A DNA stretch of 64,000 nucleotides from Ekhidna lutea (GCF_900188325.1 NZ_FZPD01000001.1:434001-498000), one strand, 5' to 3'. Positions 9,086 to 18,052 are shown, numbered from the stretch's first letter. Numbers and translations: made by a program. Notes: generated by a model not told the origin, from the sequence alone.

Positions 9086-9478
9086 ATGACTATTTTCAAA
9101 AAGGTTCTATTGTTTCTGATGTCTGCAAACTATGCGAATACCTTCATTCCGCATGGCTGGGAAAAATTTGATGCAGAAGGGTTCTGGTCCACCGCATTTA
9201 TTGAGCGCTGGGGGTACGGCCTTTATTTTATGTATTTTATTGGAGTGCTTGAATTCCTCGGAGGCATAGGTATTCTCATACCCAAGGCCAATAAATATGC
9301 AGCATTCACCTTAGCGGTGGTGATGCTTGGAGCCATTGTAACCCGCACGGTGTTTGGCACTAGCCTCGATGATGTGATTTGGATTGGGTTTACCATGGTC
9401 ACGTTGCTTTACATTTCTCTTGAGCGTGGAATGGATCAGGAGCTAACGAAATGGTATGGAATGATCAAGAAAAAATGA
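9086..9478 (+). CDS. DoxX-like small membrane protein
   Basis: A 130-residue four-helix membrane protein (helices near residues 5-25, 45-65, 70-90, 95-115). The pattern of an early HGWEKF and a central FIGVLEFLGGIGILIP fits the DoxX/DoxX-like family. Members occur in thiosulfate, redox or stress contexts, but most remain uncharacterised. It lies directly after the membrane LytTR regulator, suggesting control by it. A small unknown gene converges from the other strand 13 bases after its stop. Confidence 0.75.
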   Translation: MTIFKKVLLFLMSANYANTFIPHGWEKFDAEGFWSTAFIERWGYGLYFMYFIGVLEFLGGIGILIPKANKYAAFTLAVVMLGAIVTRTVFGTSLDDVIWIGFTMVTLLYISLERGMDQELTKWYGMIKKK

Positions 9479-9491
9479 CAGGCAGGAGCTA

Positions 9492-9737
9492 TTAAGACCC
9501 CACTTTCTTTACTTTCTGATGTCCCGTGATTGCGTCAATCATTTTCACGTAGCTCACCTTTTGTCCTGAATGCTGTGAGACATAGAAGTACTGCAATCCT
9601 TCCAGCTCCACCTTGCATTTACCCAATTCGTATCGTTGAGCGATTACTTCATCTCCTTCCATGATGAGGTGGCCATCTATATCCAACAGCTGCGGCGGTT
9701 GTTTTTCTTTTGGTTTCTTTTTGAAGAATTTGAGCAT
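9492..9737 (-). CDS. small unknown protein
   Basis: An 81-residue protein with a Lys-rich N-terminus (MLKFFKKKPKEKQ) and a compact strand-rich core (GHLIMEGDEVIAQRYELGKC). It has no signal peptide or membrane segment. The core reads like a small SH3-like barrel, but no family was recognised. It stands alone between a convergent DoxX-like gene and a repeat-bearing spacer. Confidence 0.5.
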   Translation of the reverse strand: MLKFFKKKPKEKQPPQLLDIDGHLIMEGDEVIAQRYELGKCKVELEGLQYFYVSQHSGQKVSYVKMIDAITGHQKVKKVGS

Positions 9738-9787
9738 GGCTGCAATGATAAGATGATTTATGTTTTTAGTTGAAGATTTGATTTGAG

Positions 9788-9847
9788 ATCCCCAAGTCTC
9801 GCTCCTTTGTCGCTTCGCAAGCCTGCCTGCGGTAGGCAGGGGGATAG
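9788..9847. repeat. intergenic repeat, copy carrying a palindrome insert (filled site)
   Basis: It shares GATCCCCAAGTCTC, TTCGCAAG and GGGATAG with 2154-2220, but here TTCGCAAG (ends 9821) and GGGATAG (from 9841) are separated by a 19-base palindrome. The flanks align on both sides of the insert. Confidence 0.65.
9822..9840. mobile_element. 19-base palindromic insert (CCTGCCT type)
   Basis: CCTGCCTGCGGTAGGCAGG with 7-base arms CCTGCCT/AGGCAGG around GCGGT. Comparison with the empty repeat at 2199/2200 indicates insertion. Related copies lie at 47962, 49461 and 62607. Confidence 0.6.
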
Positions 9848-9888
9848 TGAAGTACTAATTACCAATTAACTAAGGACAAATCAACCCT

Positions 9889-10698
9889 TTACACATTCCC
9901 CACCACCTGCATGGTCTCCAGCGATGGGTTTTCGCTACCGCCACGAGGCTCTATGGTCACAGCAAAGGCTGCTGCTCCGGAAGTAATGTTTTTCATTTGA
10001 ACCAGGAAGTTGCCCGAGTTCGGATCAAACACCCCTGCATCTACCGGCTTGCCATCAATGATGGCCCACAGCTGGTACTGCTGATCTTGTGAAAGTTCTT
10101 TAAGATTTTGAATACTGAGGTATACATCTGCTGTTGCCTCATTCCAGTATACGGTTGCTTGCGCTTCCGGTGAATTGTCCGTTCCGGCCATCACCACTCG
10201 TTTATAGGAAGTGTTGTTCATGATGGCGACCGCATCCTGAATGTTATCCAATTGCTGGTTCACCTGATTGTAGTTCTCGGCAAATTGCTGGTTTTGCGCA
10301 ATCATATTTGCCAGTCGATCTTCAGCTCCCTGCCATTTCTTCCAGTAAGTAAATGCCATCACTGCAGAAGCCAGTGCGACAAATACTGATGCGGCAGCAG
10401 CATACTTCAGCACACCAAAGCTCTTGTCTGATTGCATAGGCACCACTGGAGCTTCTTTTTTAGTTTCTTTTTCTGACTCACCTATCTGCTGCATGAGTTT
10501 ATCTTTCATGCCTTCGGGTGGTTTCACAGCGGTAGCAAAAGCAAGGGTTTCCATAGAGAGCTCAATAGCATCGAGTTCTTCCCTGATCTCCGGGTGCTGT
10601 GCGGCAGTTTGCTCCACCTCTGCGCGCTCAGCTGCGGACAGCTGATCCATCACATAGGCTTCTAATATGCCTGACGATATGTATTCTTCTATGTTCAC
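9889..10698 (-). CDS. anti-sigma factor, RskA (anti-SigK) family
   Basis: A 269-residue protein with an N-terminal cytoplasmic anti-sigma segment (GILEAYVMDQLSAAERAEVE, about residues 10-60), one transmembrane helix near 98-120, and an extracytoplasmic RskA domain (YQLWAIIDGKPVDAGVF and AAFAVTIEPRGGSENP). The family sequesters a paired ECF sigma factor at the membrane and releases it by proteolysis. Its start overlaps the stop of the sigma gene upstream by 4 bases, so the two are translationally coupled. Confidence 0.9.
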   Translation of the reverse strand: MNIEEYISSGILEAYVMDQLSAAERAEVEQTAAQHPEIREELDAIELSMETLAFATAVKPPEGMKDKLMQQIGESEKETKKEAPVVPMQSDKSFGVLKYAAAASVFVALASAVMAFTYWKKWQGAEDRLANMIAQNQQFAENYNQVNQQLDNIQDAVAIMNNTSYKRVVMAGTDNSPEAQATVYWNEATADVYLSIQNLKELSQDQQYQLWAIIDGKPVDAGVFDPNSGNFLVQMKNITSGAAAFAVTIEPRGGSENPSLETMQVVGNV

Positions 10699-11249
10699 TC
10701 TACTTGCAATACTTTTCTCATATTCTTCAATCCCATTCTCAGGCGCGTTTTTACCGTGCCGAGCGGAATATCAAATTCGTCCGAAATTTCTGATTGGGTA
10801 TAACCTTTAAAATACACCATCTCTAAGATGAATTTTTCTTCATCGCGGAGGCTGGTAAGCGTCTCTTTCAAGCCAATACCATCGACATTTAGGTGGTTTA
10901 ATTTCGATCGCTCAATACCAGTTACGTAGGTTTCTATATTATCGGTTTTCCCAACCTTCTTCATTTCTTTTGATCGCAATTTATCGATCGCCAGATTTCG
11001 GCTGATATTCACCATCCAGGTGAAAAAACGGCCTTTTGAAGAATCGTATTGTTCGATTTTATCCCAAAATTTCATGAAAGCATCCTGGAGCACCTCTTGT
11101 GCCACATCCTCATTATTGACTATTCGGGAGATCGAACCATATATAGCTGCAGAATAATTATCGTATAGGTAGCTGAATGCATCCGCTTCTTTTGCCCGCA
11201 GGCGGTTGACCAGTTGGTCTTGATCGATTTGTTGCTTAGGCAGACTCAT
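10695..11249 (-). CDS. ECF RNA polymerase sigma factor (SigK-like)
   Basis: A 184-residue sigma-70 family protein with region 2 at about residues 20-95 (FSYLYDNYSAAIYG, QEVLQDAFMKFWDKI, FFTWMVNISRNLAIDKLR) and region 4 at about 130-180 (MVYFKGYTQSEISDEFDIPL, GTVKTRLRMGLKNMR). There is no region 1.1 or 3, as usual for ECF factors. Its partner is the RskA-type anti-sigma factor overlapping its 3' end. A divergent TonB receptor begins 200 bases away and may belong to its regulon. Confidence 0.92.
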   Translation of the reverse strand: MSLPKQQIDQDQLVNRLRAKEADAFSYLYDNYSAAIYGSISRIVNNEDVAQEVLQDAFMKFWDKIEQYDSSKGRFFTWMVNISRNLAIDKLRSKEMKKVGKTDNIETYVTGIERSKLNHLNVDGIGLKETLTSLRDEEKFILEMVYFKGYTQSEISDEFDIPLGTVKTRLRMGLKNMRKVLQVE

Positions 11250-11375
11250 TTTTGCAAGAGCTAAAATTATGAATTTATTGTGAGGTTAGAGTTAGATAAA
11301 CGATTCTTTTATCCTCGCACCCTTCTGGCTTCATAACTTTCTTTCAGACTGTTTGTTTGGCGGTTTTTTATTCGG

Positions 11376-11402
11376 GGAAAGGAAATCAAATCTTTACCCG
11401 TC
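11376..11402 (+). promoter_or_regulatory. candidate ECF-type promoter
   Basis: GGAAAG at 11376-11381, a 17-base spacer, then CGTC at 11399-11402 resembles the GGAA...CGTC pattern of many ECF promoters. It lies 48 bases before the TonB receptor start and opposite the sigma gene. The pattern match is by eye only. Confidence 0.3.
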
Positions 11403-11449
11403 GTAAATACCGTAAGTAGGGAAAGCAATTTCCAAACAGCACTTATTCA

Positions 11450-13666
11450 ATGAAATCAGTTCTCACTATTTTTTTTATACTGTATGTCCTTTGTGGATGG
11501 TCTCAAGAGGTAGCCTCGGGGCAAATAATGGATGCAGACTCCAATACGCCAGTGGAGTTTGTAACCGTTTATAACCTCACACGAGACATTCATGCGCATA
11601 CAGATGTAGCCGGTAAATTTCAACTGAAAGACACTCAAATTGGAGATTCCATTTTCGTTTCGATGGTGGGCTATGAACGGAGGCAGTTTGTTGTTGAAAC
11701 GGAAACCGATTGGAACATCTCACTTACTTCAGCTCCTGTTGAATTGTCACAGGTTGTAATCACACCCGAGATCAACACACTTAATAAGATTAAGCAAGTT
11801 GACCTTAAACTCAACCCCGTAAACTCCTCACAGGAGATTCTCAGAAAAGTTCCGGGCTTGTTCATTGCGCAGCATGCAGGTGGAGGGAAAGCGGAGCAGA
11901 TTTTTTTAAGAGGGTTTGACATTGACCATGGCACTGATATTCAGATTACTGCCGATGGAATTCCGGTGAATATGGTTTCGCATGCGCATGGACAAGGCTA
12001 TGCAGATTTGCATTTTCTTATTCCGGAAACAGTACAGGGGGTTGATTTTGGGAAAGGACCATACTATGCAGAAAAAGGCAATTTCACTACAGCAGGCTAT
12101 GTAGACTTCAACACCTTTGATCGCATAAGTGAAAGCAATGTAAAAATAGAAGGAGGTCGATTTAATACGATGCGAACCGTGAGCATGATTGACCTGATCA
12201 AAGGAAATCAGAACAGTGACGCATACATTGCCACCGAATATTTGTTATCTGATGGTCCATTTGATTCACCACAAAATTTTAATCGACTCAATCTTTTTGG
12301 AAAATACCATGTGAAAATGGGAAATGACTTCCTCACTATGCAGGCTTCCACTTTTCAGAGCAAATGGGATGCGTCAGGCCAAATCCCGATCCGGGCGGTG
12401 GAGTCAGGGCAGATTGACCGTTTTGGCGCTATTGATGATACGGAGGGAGGGGAGACCTCACGTCAAAATTTCCTGATTGACTATACTTCTTCGTTTGATA
12501 ATGGTGATTTCATGGAAACCAAAGCATTCGTATCCAAATATGATTTCGAATTGTATTCCAACTTCACTTTCTTCCTGGATGACCCTGTTAACGGGGATCA
12601 GATCAGACAAAAGGAATCTCGAACGATTTATGGCATTCAATCATCATATAATCACGGCACTCAGATGGCTTCCGGAGATCTGACACTCATTGCAGGTGCA
12701 GGGTTTCGCTATGATGACATTGATGGCGTAGAGTTGTCACATACCCGAAACCGAACAGAAACCCTTGACTCCATTGCACTGGCAGACATTGATGAGTTCA
12801 ACGGGTTTGCTTTTGCCAATGCAACCTGGGAGCTCAACCAATGGATGTTCAACCTTGGAGTGCGGGCAGATCACTTTCGTATGGAGGAGGTCGACTTTTT
12901 GCAACCGACATATAGTAGAAAGTCGGCGAGCCAGGCAATTATTTCTCCTAAGCTCAATATTGTATACAAGCCTACGGATAACTGGCAGCTCTATGCCAAG
13001 TCTGGCCGAGGGTTTCACAGCAACGATACACGGGTGGTCTTAAGAGAACAAGGCCAGAACACACTTCCTGCTGCATGGGGCTATGATTTTGGAACGGTTT
13101 ATCGGCCCTTCAATCGCTTATTTATAGATGTGGCTTACTGGGAATTATACCTGGAGCAGGAGTTTGTATACGTGGGAGACGCAGGTATCGTAGAGCCGAG
13201 TGGTCGGACGAAACGGACGGGGGTAGATGTAGGTATCAACTATCAGCTATCGGATCAGTTATTCATCTACTCCAATTTGAACTATGCCGATCCAAGTGCT
13301 CTGGATGAAACAGAAGGAAACGATTTTATTCCGCTGGCACCTACTTTCACAAGTATTGGAGGCTTAACCTATCAGGGAAAAAATTTGAGTGGCAGCATTC
13401 GATATAGATATATTAAAGATCGTGCGGCAAATGAAGATAACTCGGTTATCGCTGAAGGCTATTTCCTCTCGGATGTAAATATTGCTTACGATCGTCCGGC
13501 CTGGACGATATCGCTAGCTATTGAAAATGTTTTTGATGTAGACTGGAGAGAGGCCCAGTTTGATACAGAGTCGAGGTTGGCAAATGAAACTGAATCCGTT
13601 TCTGAGATTCATTTCACTCCGGGTGTACCTTTCTTTTTTAAGGCAGGGTTGGCGGTGAAGTTTTGA
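11450..13666 (+). CDS. TonB-dependent receptor with carboxypeptidase-like N-terminal domain
   Basis: A 738-residue outer-membrane receptor: signal peptide (residues about 1-19), carboxypeptidase D regulatory-like domain (about 22-95, ASGQIMDADSNTPVEFVTVY), plug (about 110-225) and 22-strand-type barrel ending AGLAVKF. The plug contains histidines close together (DIDHGTD, then MVSHAHGQGYADLH), which may point to a metal or metal-chelate ligand; that is inference. It is divergent from an ECF sigma/anti-sigma pair, and a candidate ECF promoter lies upstream. No DUF4249 or SusD partner follows. Confidence 0.9.
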   Translation: MKSVLTIFFILYVLCGWSQEVASGQIMDADSNTPVEFVTVYNLTRDIHAHTDVAGKFQLKDTQIGDSIFVSMVGYERRQFVVETETDWNISLTSAPVELSQVVITPEINTLNKIKQVDLKLNPVNSSQEILRKVPGLFIAQHAGGGKAEQIFLRGFDIDHGTDIQITADGIPVNMVSHAHGQGYADLHFLIPETVQGVDFGKGPYYAEKGNFTTAGYVDFNTFDRISESNVKIEGGRFNTMRTVSMIDLIKGNQNSDAYIATEYLLSDGPFDSPQNFNRLNLFGKYHVKMGNDFLTMQASTFQSKWDASGQIPIRAVESGQIDRFGAIDDTEGGETSRQNFLIDYTSSFDNGDFMETKAFVSKYDFELYSNFTFFLDDPVNGDQIRQKESRTIYGIQSSYNHGTQMASGDLTLIAGAGFRYDDIDGVELSHTRNRTETLDSIALADIDEFNGFAFANATWELNQWMFNLGVRADHFRMEEVDFLQPTYSRKSASQAIISPKLNIVYKPTDNWQLYAKSGRGFHSNDTRVVLREQGQNTLPAAWGYDFGTVYRPFNRLFIDVAYWELYLEQEFVYVGDAGIVEPSGRTKRTGVDVGINYQLSDQLFIYSNLNYADPSALDETEGNDFIPLAPTFTSIGGLTYQGKNLSGSIRYRYIKDRAANEDNSVIAEGYFLSDVNIAYDRPAWTISLAIENVFDVDWREAQFDTESRLANETESVSEIHFTPGVPFFFKAGLAVKF

Positions 13667-13667
13667 G

Positions 13668-13732
13668 ATGCTGAAACAAGTTCAGCATGACAGGAAATTC
13701 AGAATAGAGTCACCCTGAATTTATTTCAGGGT
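13668..13732. terminator. twin hairpins between convergent genes
   Basis: ATGCTGAA (13668-13675) pairs with TTCAGCAT (13681-13688), and ACCCTGAA (13712-13719) pairs with TTCAGGGT (13725-13732). They fill the gap between the TonB receptor and a convergent gene, so bidirectional termination is likely; neither has a long T run. Similar hairpins are widely seen as dispersed intergenic repeats. Confidence 0.5.
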
Positions 13733-13743
13733 CTCATTGAAGA

Positions 13744-15006
13744 TCATCTAAACCGTCTAAATAGTACTTTCAAAAACTCTTTTACTTCATCGGATTGCAT
13801 ATCCCATTCGTTGTGTTTGGCATAGCCCTGCACTAAAAATTCAACGGATGCATCGAAGCTGTCGTACCCTTCCAGCTCAACGAGCGCTTTCTCAAATTCA
13901 TCTTTATCATTTCGAAACAAGTCCTTGATAAACATGTAGCGATGATTGAGTGAGATAAGGCTTAATATACTCCCTTCTTGTGGCGCTTTTTCATGGTGCT
14001 CAGCCAGGGTTTCTTCCTCTTTTTCAAATTGCTTGTTGATCGTCTCTTCGGGGAAGTCATCTTCTCTATCGTCATCCTCCAGCATTACCGGCGAACGAAC
14101 CTCTTTTTTAGGTTCTTCCTCCTCTTCATCTTCTTCCGGCTCTTCTTCTTCCTTTTGGGACTGTGGAATATCATCTTCCTCGTCCTCTTCTTCAGGTTGA
14201 TTGCTTTGTGCTTCTTCTTCCTGAATGTCTTCTTCAGACATTGCCTCGTCTTCCTTACTTATTTCTACTCCCTCACTTTCAGCTTGAGCATCGGGGGCTG
14301 TCTTTTTTGCAACAGGTCTTTCATCTACCAGGTCTTCCTCTCCGGGTGCAAACAGATCATCTTCATCAAATTCATCAATGTTAGGATCATCAGAGAAAAT
14401 TTTATCAACGGTGATTTCCAACACTTTGCTTAAGAGCTTGCACTCCTCACTCACCGCTTCTGTGGTGTCAAAGTCTTCAAACTCTTCCGGAAGCTCGTCG
14501 ATTACATCATCGATTGTGAGACCTTTCATGTCAGACATGAAATTCTGAATCTCCTGCTTGTGGATTTTGAGGTATTTGACAGTACCCTCGACAGTCTTTT
14601 CTTTGATTAACTCTATACCCCTGCTATCCAAATCTATTTCCACATAAGCTTGTGGCATGGCAGCCAGGTAAAGTGTGTCCTTTACCGCATGATTTAATAG
14701 CGTTTCAAATTTCTCACGATTGATCTCAATGTGTTGTGACAGCACATTCATAAACTGGATCATTGCTTGCCGTACTTCATCGTGCTTGTAGTTGAAGAAT
14801 GGGCTCTCCAGTTTTTTTGTTTCTTCCTGCCAATATCTGAATAGCAGTTTAATAACAAAGAAATTGACCTGCTTGGATGGGGTGACTTTTAAAATTTCCT
14901 TCCCGGTTATGACCTCTTTTCCATTGCTGAAAAATTCGGCAGTCACTTTGGAAGCAAATTTCTCGCAATAATCGTCTATAAAGTCTTCGTTTAGTTTCTT
15001 TTGCAT
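13744..15006 (-). CDS. unknown protein with long acidic low-complexity region
   Basis: A 420-residue protein with no signal peptide or membrane segment. Residues about 1-200 are helical and mixed. About 215-340 is an extended Glu/Asp-rich low-complexity segment. The final 70 residues (YMFIKDLFRNDKDEFEKALV onward) are a compact helical domain ending in the basic KVLFRRFR. The order (folded, acidic linker, folded tail) suggests a cytoplasmic scaffold or binding protein. Several long opposite-strand frames here are artefacts of the GAA-rich composition. It is divergent from the ferredoxin gene with only 18 bases between starts. Confidence 0.65.
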   Translation of the reverse strand: MQKKLNEDFIDDYCEKFASKVTAEFFSNGKEVITGKEILKVTPSKQVNFFVIKLLFRYWQEETKKLESPFFNYKHDEVRQAMIQFMNVLSQHIEINREKFETLLNHAVKDTLYLAAMPQAYVEIDLDSRGIELIKEKTVEGTVKYLKIHKQEIQNFMSDMKGLTIDDVIDELPEEFEDFDTTEAVSEECKLLSKVLEITVDKIFSDDPNIDEFDEDDLFAPGEEDLVDERPVAKKTAPDAQAESEGVEISKEDEAMSEEDIQEEEAQSNQPEEEDEEDDIPQSQKEEEEPEEDEEEEEPKKEVRSPVMLEDDDREDDFPEETINKQFEKEEETLAEHHEKAPQEGSILSLISLNHRYMFIKDLFRNDKDEFEKALVELEGYDSFDASVEFLVQGYAKHNEWDMQSDEVKEFLKVLFRRFR

Positions 15007-15024
15007 TCTTGAAATTTGATAAGG

Positions 15025-15345
15025 ATGCCAACAGTCGTAATAGCTAACCTACAAAGTAAATCTATTCATTGTGAGGATAAAAGGGAAAGTTTGCTGGATA
15101 TTTTGCTTTCAGCGACAGACTGGATGCACGCGTGTGGAGCCAAGGGTCGGTGCACTACCTGTAAAGCAAAAATCTTGAGTGGAATGGAAAACCTTACTCC
15201 ACGAACAAGACCTGAGGAGCAGTATGCGAAATTGAATAAATTGCGAGAAGATGAGCGCCTTACCTGCCAAACCATTCCTATTGGAGATGTAACCATAGAG
15301 GTGCCTAAAGAAACACAATTACCACACTTGACTTATTCAAAATAG
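15025..15345 (+). CDS. 2Fe-2S ferredoxin (adrenodoxin-like)
   Basis: From the ATG at 15025 the protein has 106 residues and cysteines at about 37, 43, 46 and 81 in the order C-x5-C-x2-C...C (ACGAKGRCTTC and LTCQT), the ligand set of adrenodoxin-type 2Fe-2S ferredoxins. It should carry one electron to a cytoplasmic partner such as an oxygenase or iron-sulfur assembly. A TTG at 15016 would add three residues and is less likely. The stop is directly followed by the thymidine kinase ATG. Confidence 0.85.
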   Translation: MPTVVIANLQSKSIHCEDKRESLLDILLSATDWMHACGAKGRCTTCKAKILSGMENLTPRTRPEEQYAKLNKLREDERLTCQTIPIGDVTIEVPKETQLPHLTYSK

Positions 15346-15933
15346 ATGTTCGTAGAACCACATATTGGCAAAGGAACCCTACGTAGAGGCGGGTGGATCG
15401 AAGTTGTTTGCGGGTCCATGTTTTCCGGTAAAACCGAAGAGCTGATCAGGCGTTTGAATCGTGCAATGCTTGCAAACCAGCATGTGGAGATTTTCAAGCC
15501 TGCCGTAGATAAGCGATACGACAAAGTAAAGATCGTGTCACACAAAGATTCCTCGATTCCTTCTACTCCAGTGAATTTTGCGAATGACATTTTACTACGT
15601 GCGGGAAATTGCGAGGTAGTGGGTATTGATGAAGCGCAATTCTTTGATGATGAGATTGTAAGTGTTGCAGATCAGCTGGCCAATCAAGGCATGCGTGTGA
15701 TTGTTGCAGGTCTGGATATGGATTTTAAGGGGCGGCCGTTTAAACCTATGGATGCATTGATGTCTATTGCGGAATATATCACCAAGGTACATGCGGTTTG
15801 TATGAAGTGTGGAAATGTGGCTTCATACTCGCATCGGCGCACTAAATCCAAGCAGACAATAGTTTTAGGAGAAAAGGATGTTTATGAAGCGCTTTGCAGA
15901 TCTTGCTTTTTTGAGGCGGTTGGCACTAAGTAG
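15346..15933 (+). CDS. tdk: thymidine kinase
   Basis: A 195-residue type II thymidine kinase that phosphorylates thymidine in the salvage pathway. It shows the P-loop (VCGSMFSGKTEELIRR, about residues 21-36), the DEAQFF acid/base motif near residue 95, the substrate lid (AGLDMDFKGRPF) and two zinc-binding CxxC pairs (CMKCG and CRSCF). It starts at the base after the ferredoxin stop. Its last 50-56 bases overlap the start of the PorZ-like gene in another frame. Confidence 0.95.
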   Translation: MFVEPHIGKGTLRRGGWIEVVCGSMFSGKTEELIRRLNRAMLANQHVEIFKPAVDKRYDKVKIVSHKDSSIPSTPVNFANDILLRAGNCEVVGIDEAQFFDDEIVSVADQLANQGMRVIVAGLDMDFKGRPFKPMDALMSIAEYITKVHAVCMKCGNVASYSHRRTKSKQTIVLGEKDVYEALCRSCFFEAVGTK

Positions 15934-18052
15934 CCTGGTGGCCATGCTGCTTTCAGGCTTGTTTGCCCAGGATATAGCCGTGGGGACCTGGCGAACGCAC
16001 TTTAGTTATAAAAACGCCCAGCACCTTGTTTCCACACCTGATAAAATCTTTTGTGCCTCAGAGACGGGACTATTTAGCAGGGATCTACTATCGGGGGAAA
16101 CGAGGAAGCTTTCCAAGGTCGATGGGTTGTCGGATGTCGGAATATCAGCGATGGCTTATAATGACAATCAAAATGTACTGGTACTTGGCTATCGTTCCGG
16201 GTTTGTGGATTTTGTATTTGAGGATAGAATACGATCTATTTCAGACTTAGCGAAAAGTAGTTTGAATGTTGATAAAACCATAAACGACATAGCGTTTACA
16301 CAAACAAGAACGTATCTCGCGACCGACCTGGGTGTTATAGTTGTCAATACTGCGAGTGGGCAAATTGTTGAGAATTTCATTCAAATTGGAGCAGGAGGTA
16401 ATGAGGTTCGGGTATTAGAAATCATTTCCCAAAATAATTCACTCATAATTCGAACAGATGAAGGGATTCAATCCGGTAACCTTGATCAAAACCTGCTGGA
16501 TTTTAGTAATTGGAACATGTATGTCGGAACCGCCGGCTTTAGCAGCTTAACGCTAGCTTCAGATAATTTATTTGCCCTATCCGGTGAGCGCCTGATGCAA
16601 TTAAATTCTTCATGGGCCGATACAGGCGTGGATTTACCAGCTTCAGCGACCAGGATATTTAACGTTAATAATCAATTGGTCACCAGCGATAAGAATGGAA
16701 TTCTTTACGAATTCAGCGGTTCTGGGTTTGATCAGCTGGCAACTACTCAGAGCAGCGCTGTGAATGCCATCGTCAGTATAGACGGTCAGTTCTTTCTGGC
16801 AGATGGAATGGATGGCCTTCAGGATGTAGAAGGCAACAGTCTTTCGCCGGATGGACCAATCAGCGATATATTCTCCAATTTTCGAGTGTTAGAAAATAAT
16901 CTTTACGGTTTTCACGCCCCATCTCCCTTTTCATATGCTGGTAATGTTCAATATCCTTTTTACTCTTTTTTTAGTAATGGAAGGTGGGAAATCACCAGCA
17001 TCGAGGGATTTACTAATGTATCGGATGTCGCCATTATGAACGGCAATCGCTATTTTTCATCTATAGGTGATGGTCTATATGATGAATTTAATGAGGAGAT
17101 CATTACGGATATTCCTCAAAGTTCCTCGTCATTGGATACGGTGATAACGGCACTTGCTGGGGGTGATCAACTGTGGGTTTCTTCTTTTAGCAACAACAAT
17201 CCGCTTCATATACTTGGAAGCGATAATGTTTGGAGCTCATTTACCAGCACGCAGCTTTTTGACAATGAATTTCTCACCATTGATATCTCAGAATTTGGGG
17301 TAGCATGGCTGGGTTCTTCATCAGGCACTATTACTGTTTTCGAACCATTTGAAGAAAATGCTGATATCATCAGTACCTCTGATGGATTGCCTTCTGCTTT
17401 TATAGATGTCGATATCAGCGTAGAGGATAATGCATGGGTTGGCACTTCAAAAGGGCCTGCGGTTTTTGACAATGCATCATTTATTTTTTCATTTTCGGAA
17501 GCACTTAGACCCTCTTTTGAAGGCAGAACATTATTTGAGGATCAATCAATCAATGCTGTGCTGACCGACGGAGGAAATAGGATTTGGTTTGGGACTAATA
17601 ATGGCCTCTGGGTATTTGATGAAAACGTCTCAAAACAGGTAGCCGTTTTTAATGAGTCTAACAGCCCGTTACCATCAAATAGGATAATTCAGCTGGATTA
17701 TAATTCCAGAAATGGCGAAGTGTTTGTGCTTACTGATAATGGAATGGTTTCTTATCGAAGTGCTTCTTCTATAGGACAGGAAGTGCATCAAAATGTGAAC
17801 ATTTTTCCAAACCCGGTAAGGCCAAATTATGATGGACTTGTAGGTCTTACGGGTCTCGCAAACAATGTAAATATTAAAGTAACGGATATCAATGGGAACC
17901 TTGTGCAGGAGTTGGATGCAAATGGAGGCTCTTCATCATGGGATTTGACGTATCAAAATGGCGGAAAAGTAAGTACCGGTGTGTATTTATTCTTCAGCTC
18001 CACATCATCGGGAGAAGAGACATATGTTGGTAAAATAGCCGTCATACGCTAA
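15884..18052 (+). CDS. porZ: PorZ-like type IX secretion protein with beta-propeller and sorting domain
   Basis: A protein of about 722 residues with a signal (RRLALSSLVAMLLSGLFAQ), a beta-propeller region starting VGTWRTHFSYKNAQHLV, repeated propeller blades, and a C-terminal type IX sorting domain (NIFPNPVRPNYDG to YVGKIAVIR). This matches PorZ, a component of the attachment complex of the type IX secretion system that handles exported cargo at the cell surface. ATG codons at 15878 and 15884 are both possible; the second gives a more typical signal. It begins inside the 3' end of tdk and ends 1 base into recO. Confidence 0.82.
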   Translation: MKRFADLAFLRRLALSSLVAMLLSGLFAQDIAVGTWRTHFSYKNAQHLVSTPDKIFCASETGLFSRDLLSGETRKLSKVDGLSDVGISAMAYNDNQNVLVLGYRSGFVDFVFEDRIRSISDLAKSSLNVDKTINDIAFTQTRTYLATDLGVIVVNTASGQIVENFIQIGAGGNEVRVLEIISQNNSLIIRTDEGIQSGNLDQNLLDFSNWNMYVGTAGFSSLTLASDNLFALSGERLMQLNSSWADTGVDLPASATRIFNVNNQLVTSDKNGILYEFSGSGFDQLATTQSSAVNAIVSIDGQFFLADGMDGLQDVEGNSLSPDGPISDIFSNFRVLENNLYGFHAPSPFSYAGNVQYPFYSFFSNGRWEITSIEGFTNVSDVAIMNGNRYFSSIGDGLYDEFNEEIITDIPQSSSSLDTVITALAGGDQLWVSSFSNNNPLHILGSDNVWSSFTSTQLFDNEFLTIDISEFGVAWLGSSSGTITVFEPFEENADIISTSDGLPSAFIDVDISVEDNAWVGTSKGPAVFDNASFIFSFSEALRPSFEGRTLFEDQSINAVLTDGGNRIWFGTNNGLWVFDENVSKQVAVFNESNSPLPSNRIIQLDYNSRNGEVFVLTDNGMVSYRSASSIGQEVHQNVNIFPNPVRPNYDGLVGLTGLANNVNIKVTDINGNLVQELDANGGSSSWDLTYQNGGKVSTGVYLFFSSTSSGEETYVGKIAVIR

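Noticed and set aside
9492-9737. Small minus-strand gene as a shadow frame
   Set aside because: Shadow status was rejected: it does not lie opposite another gene and has a clear ATG and a compact strand-rich core, so it was kept as a gene.
13946-14433. Long plus-strand frames rich in Ser or Phe opposite the acidic protein gene
   Set aside because: They are the complement of a GAA/GAG-rich coding stretch and have no start context or family features.
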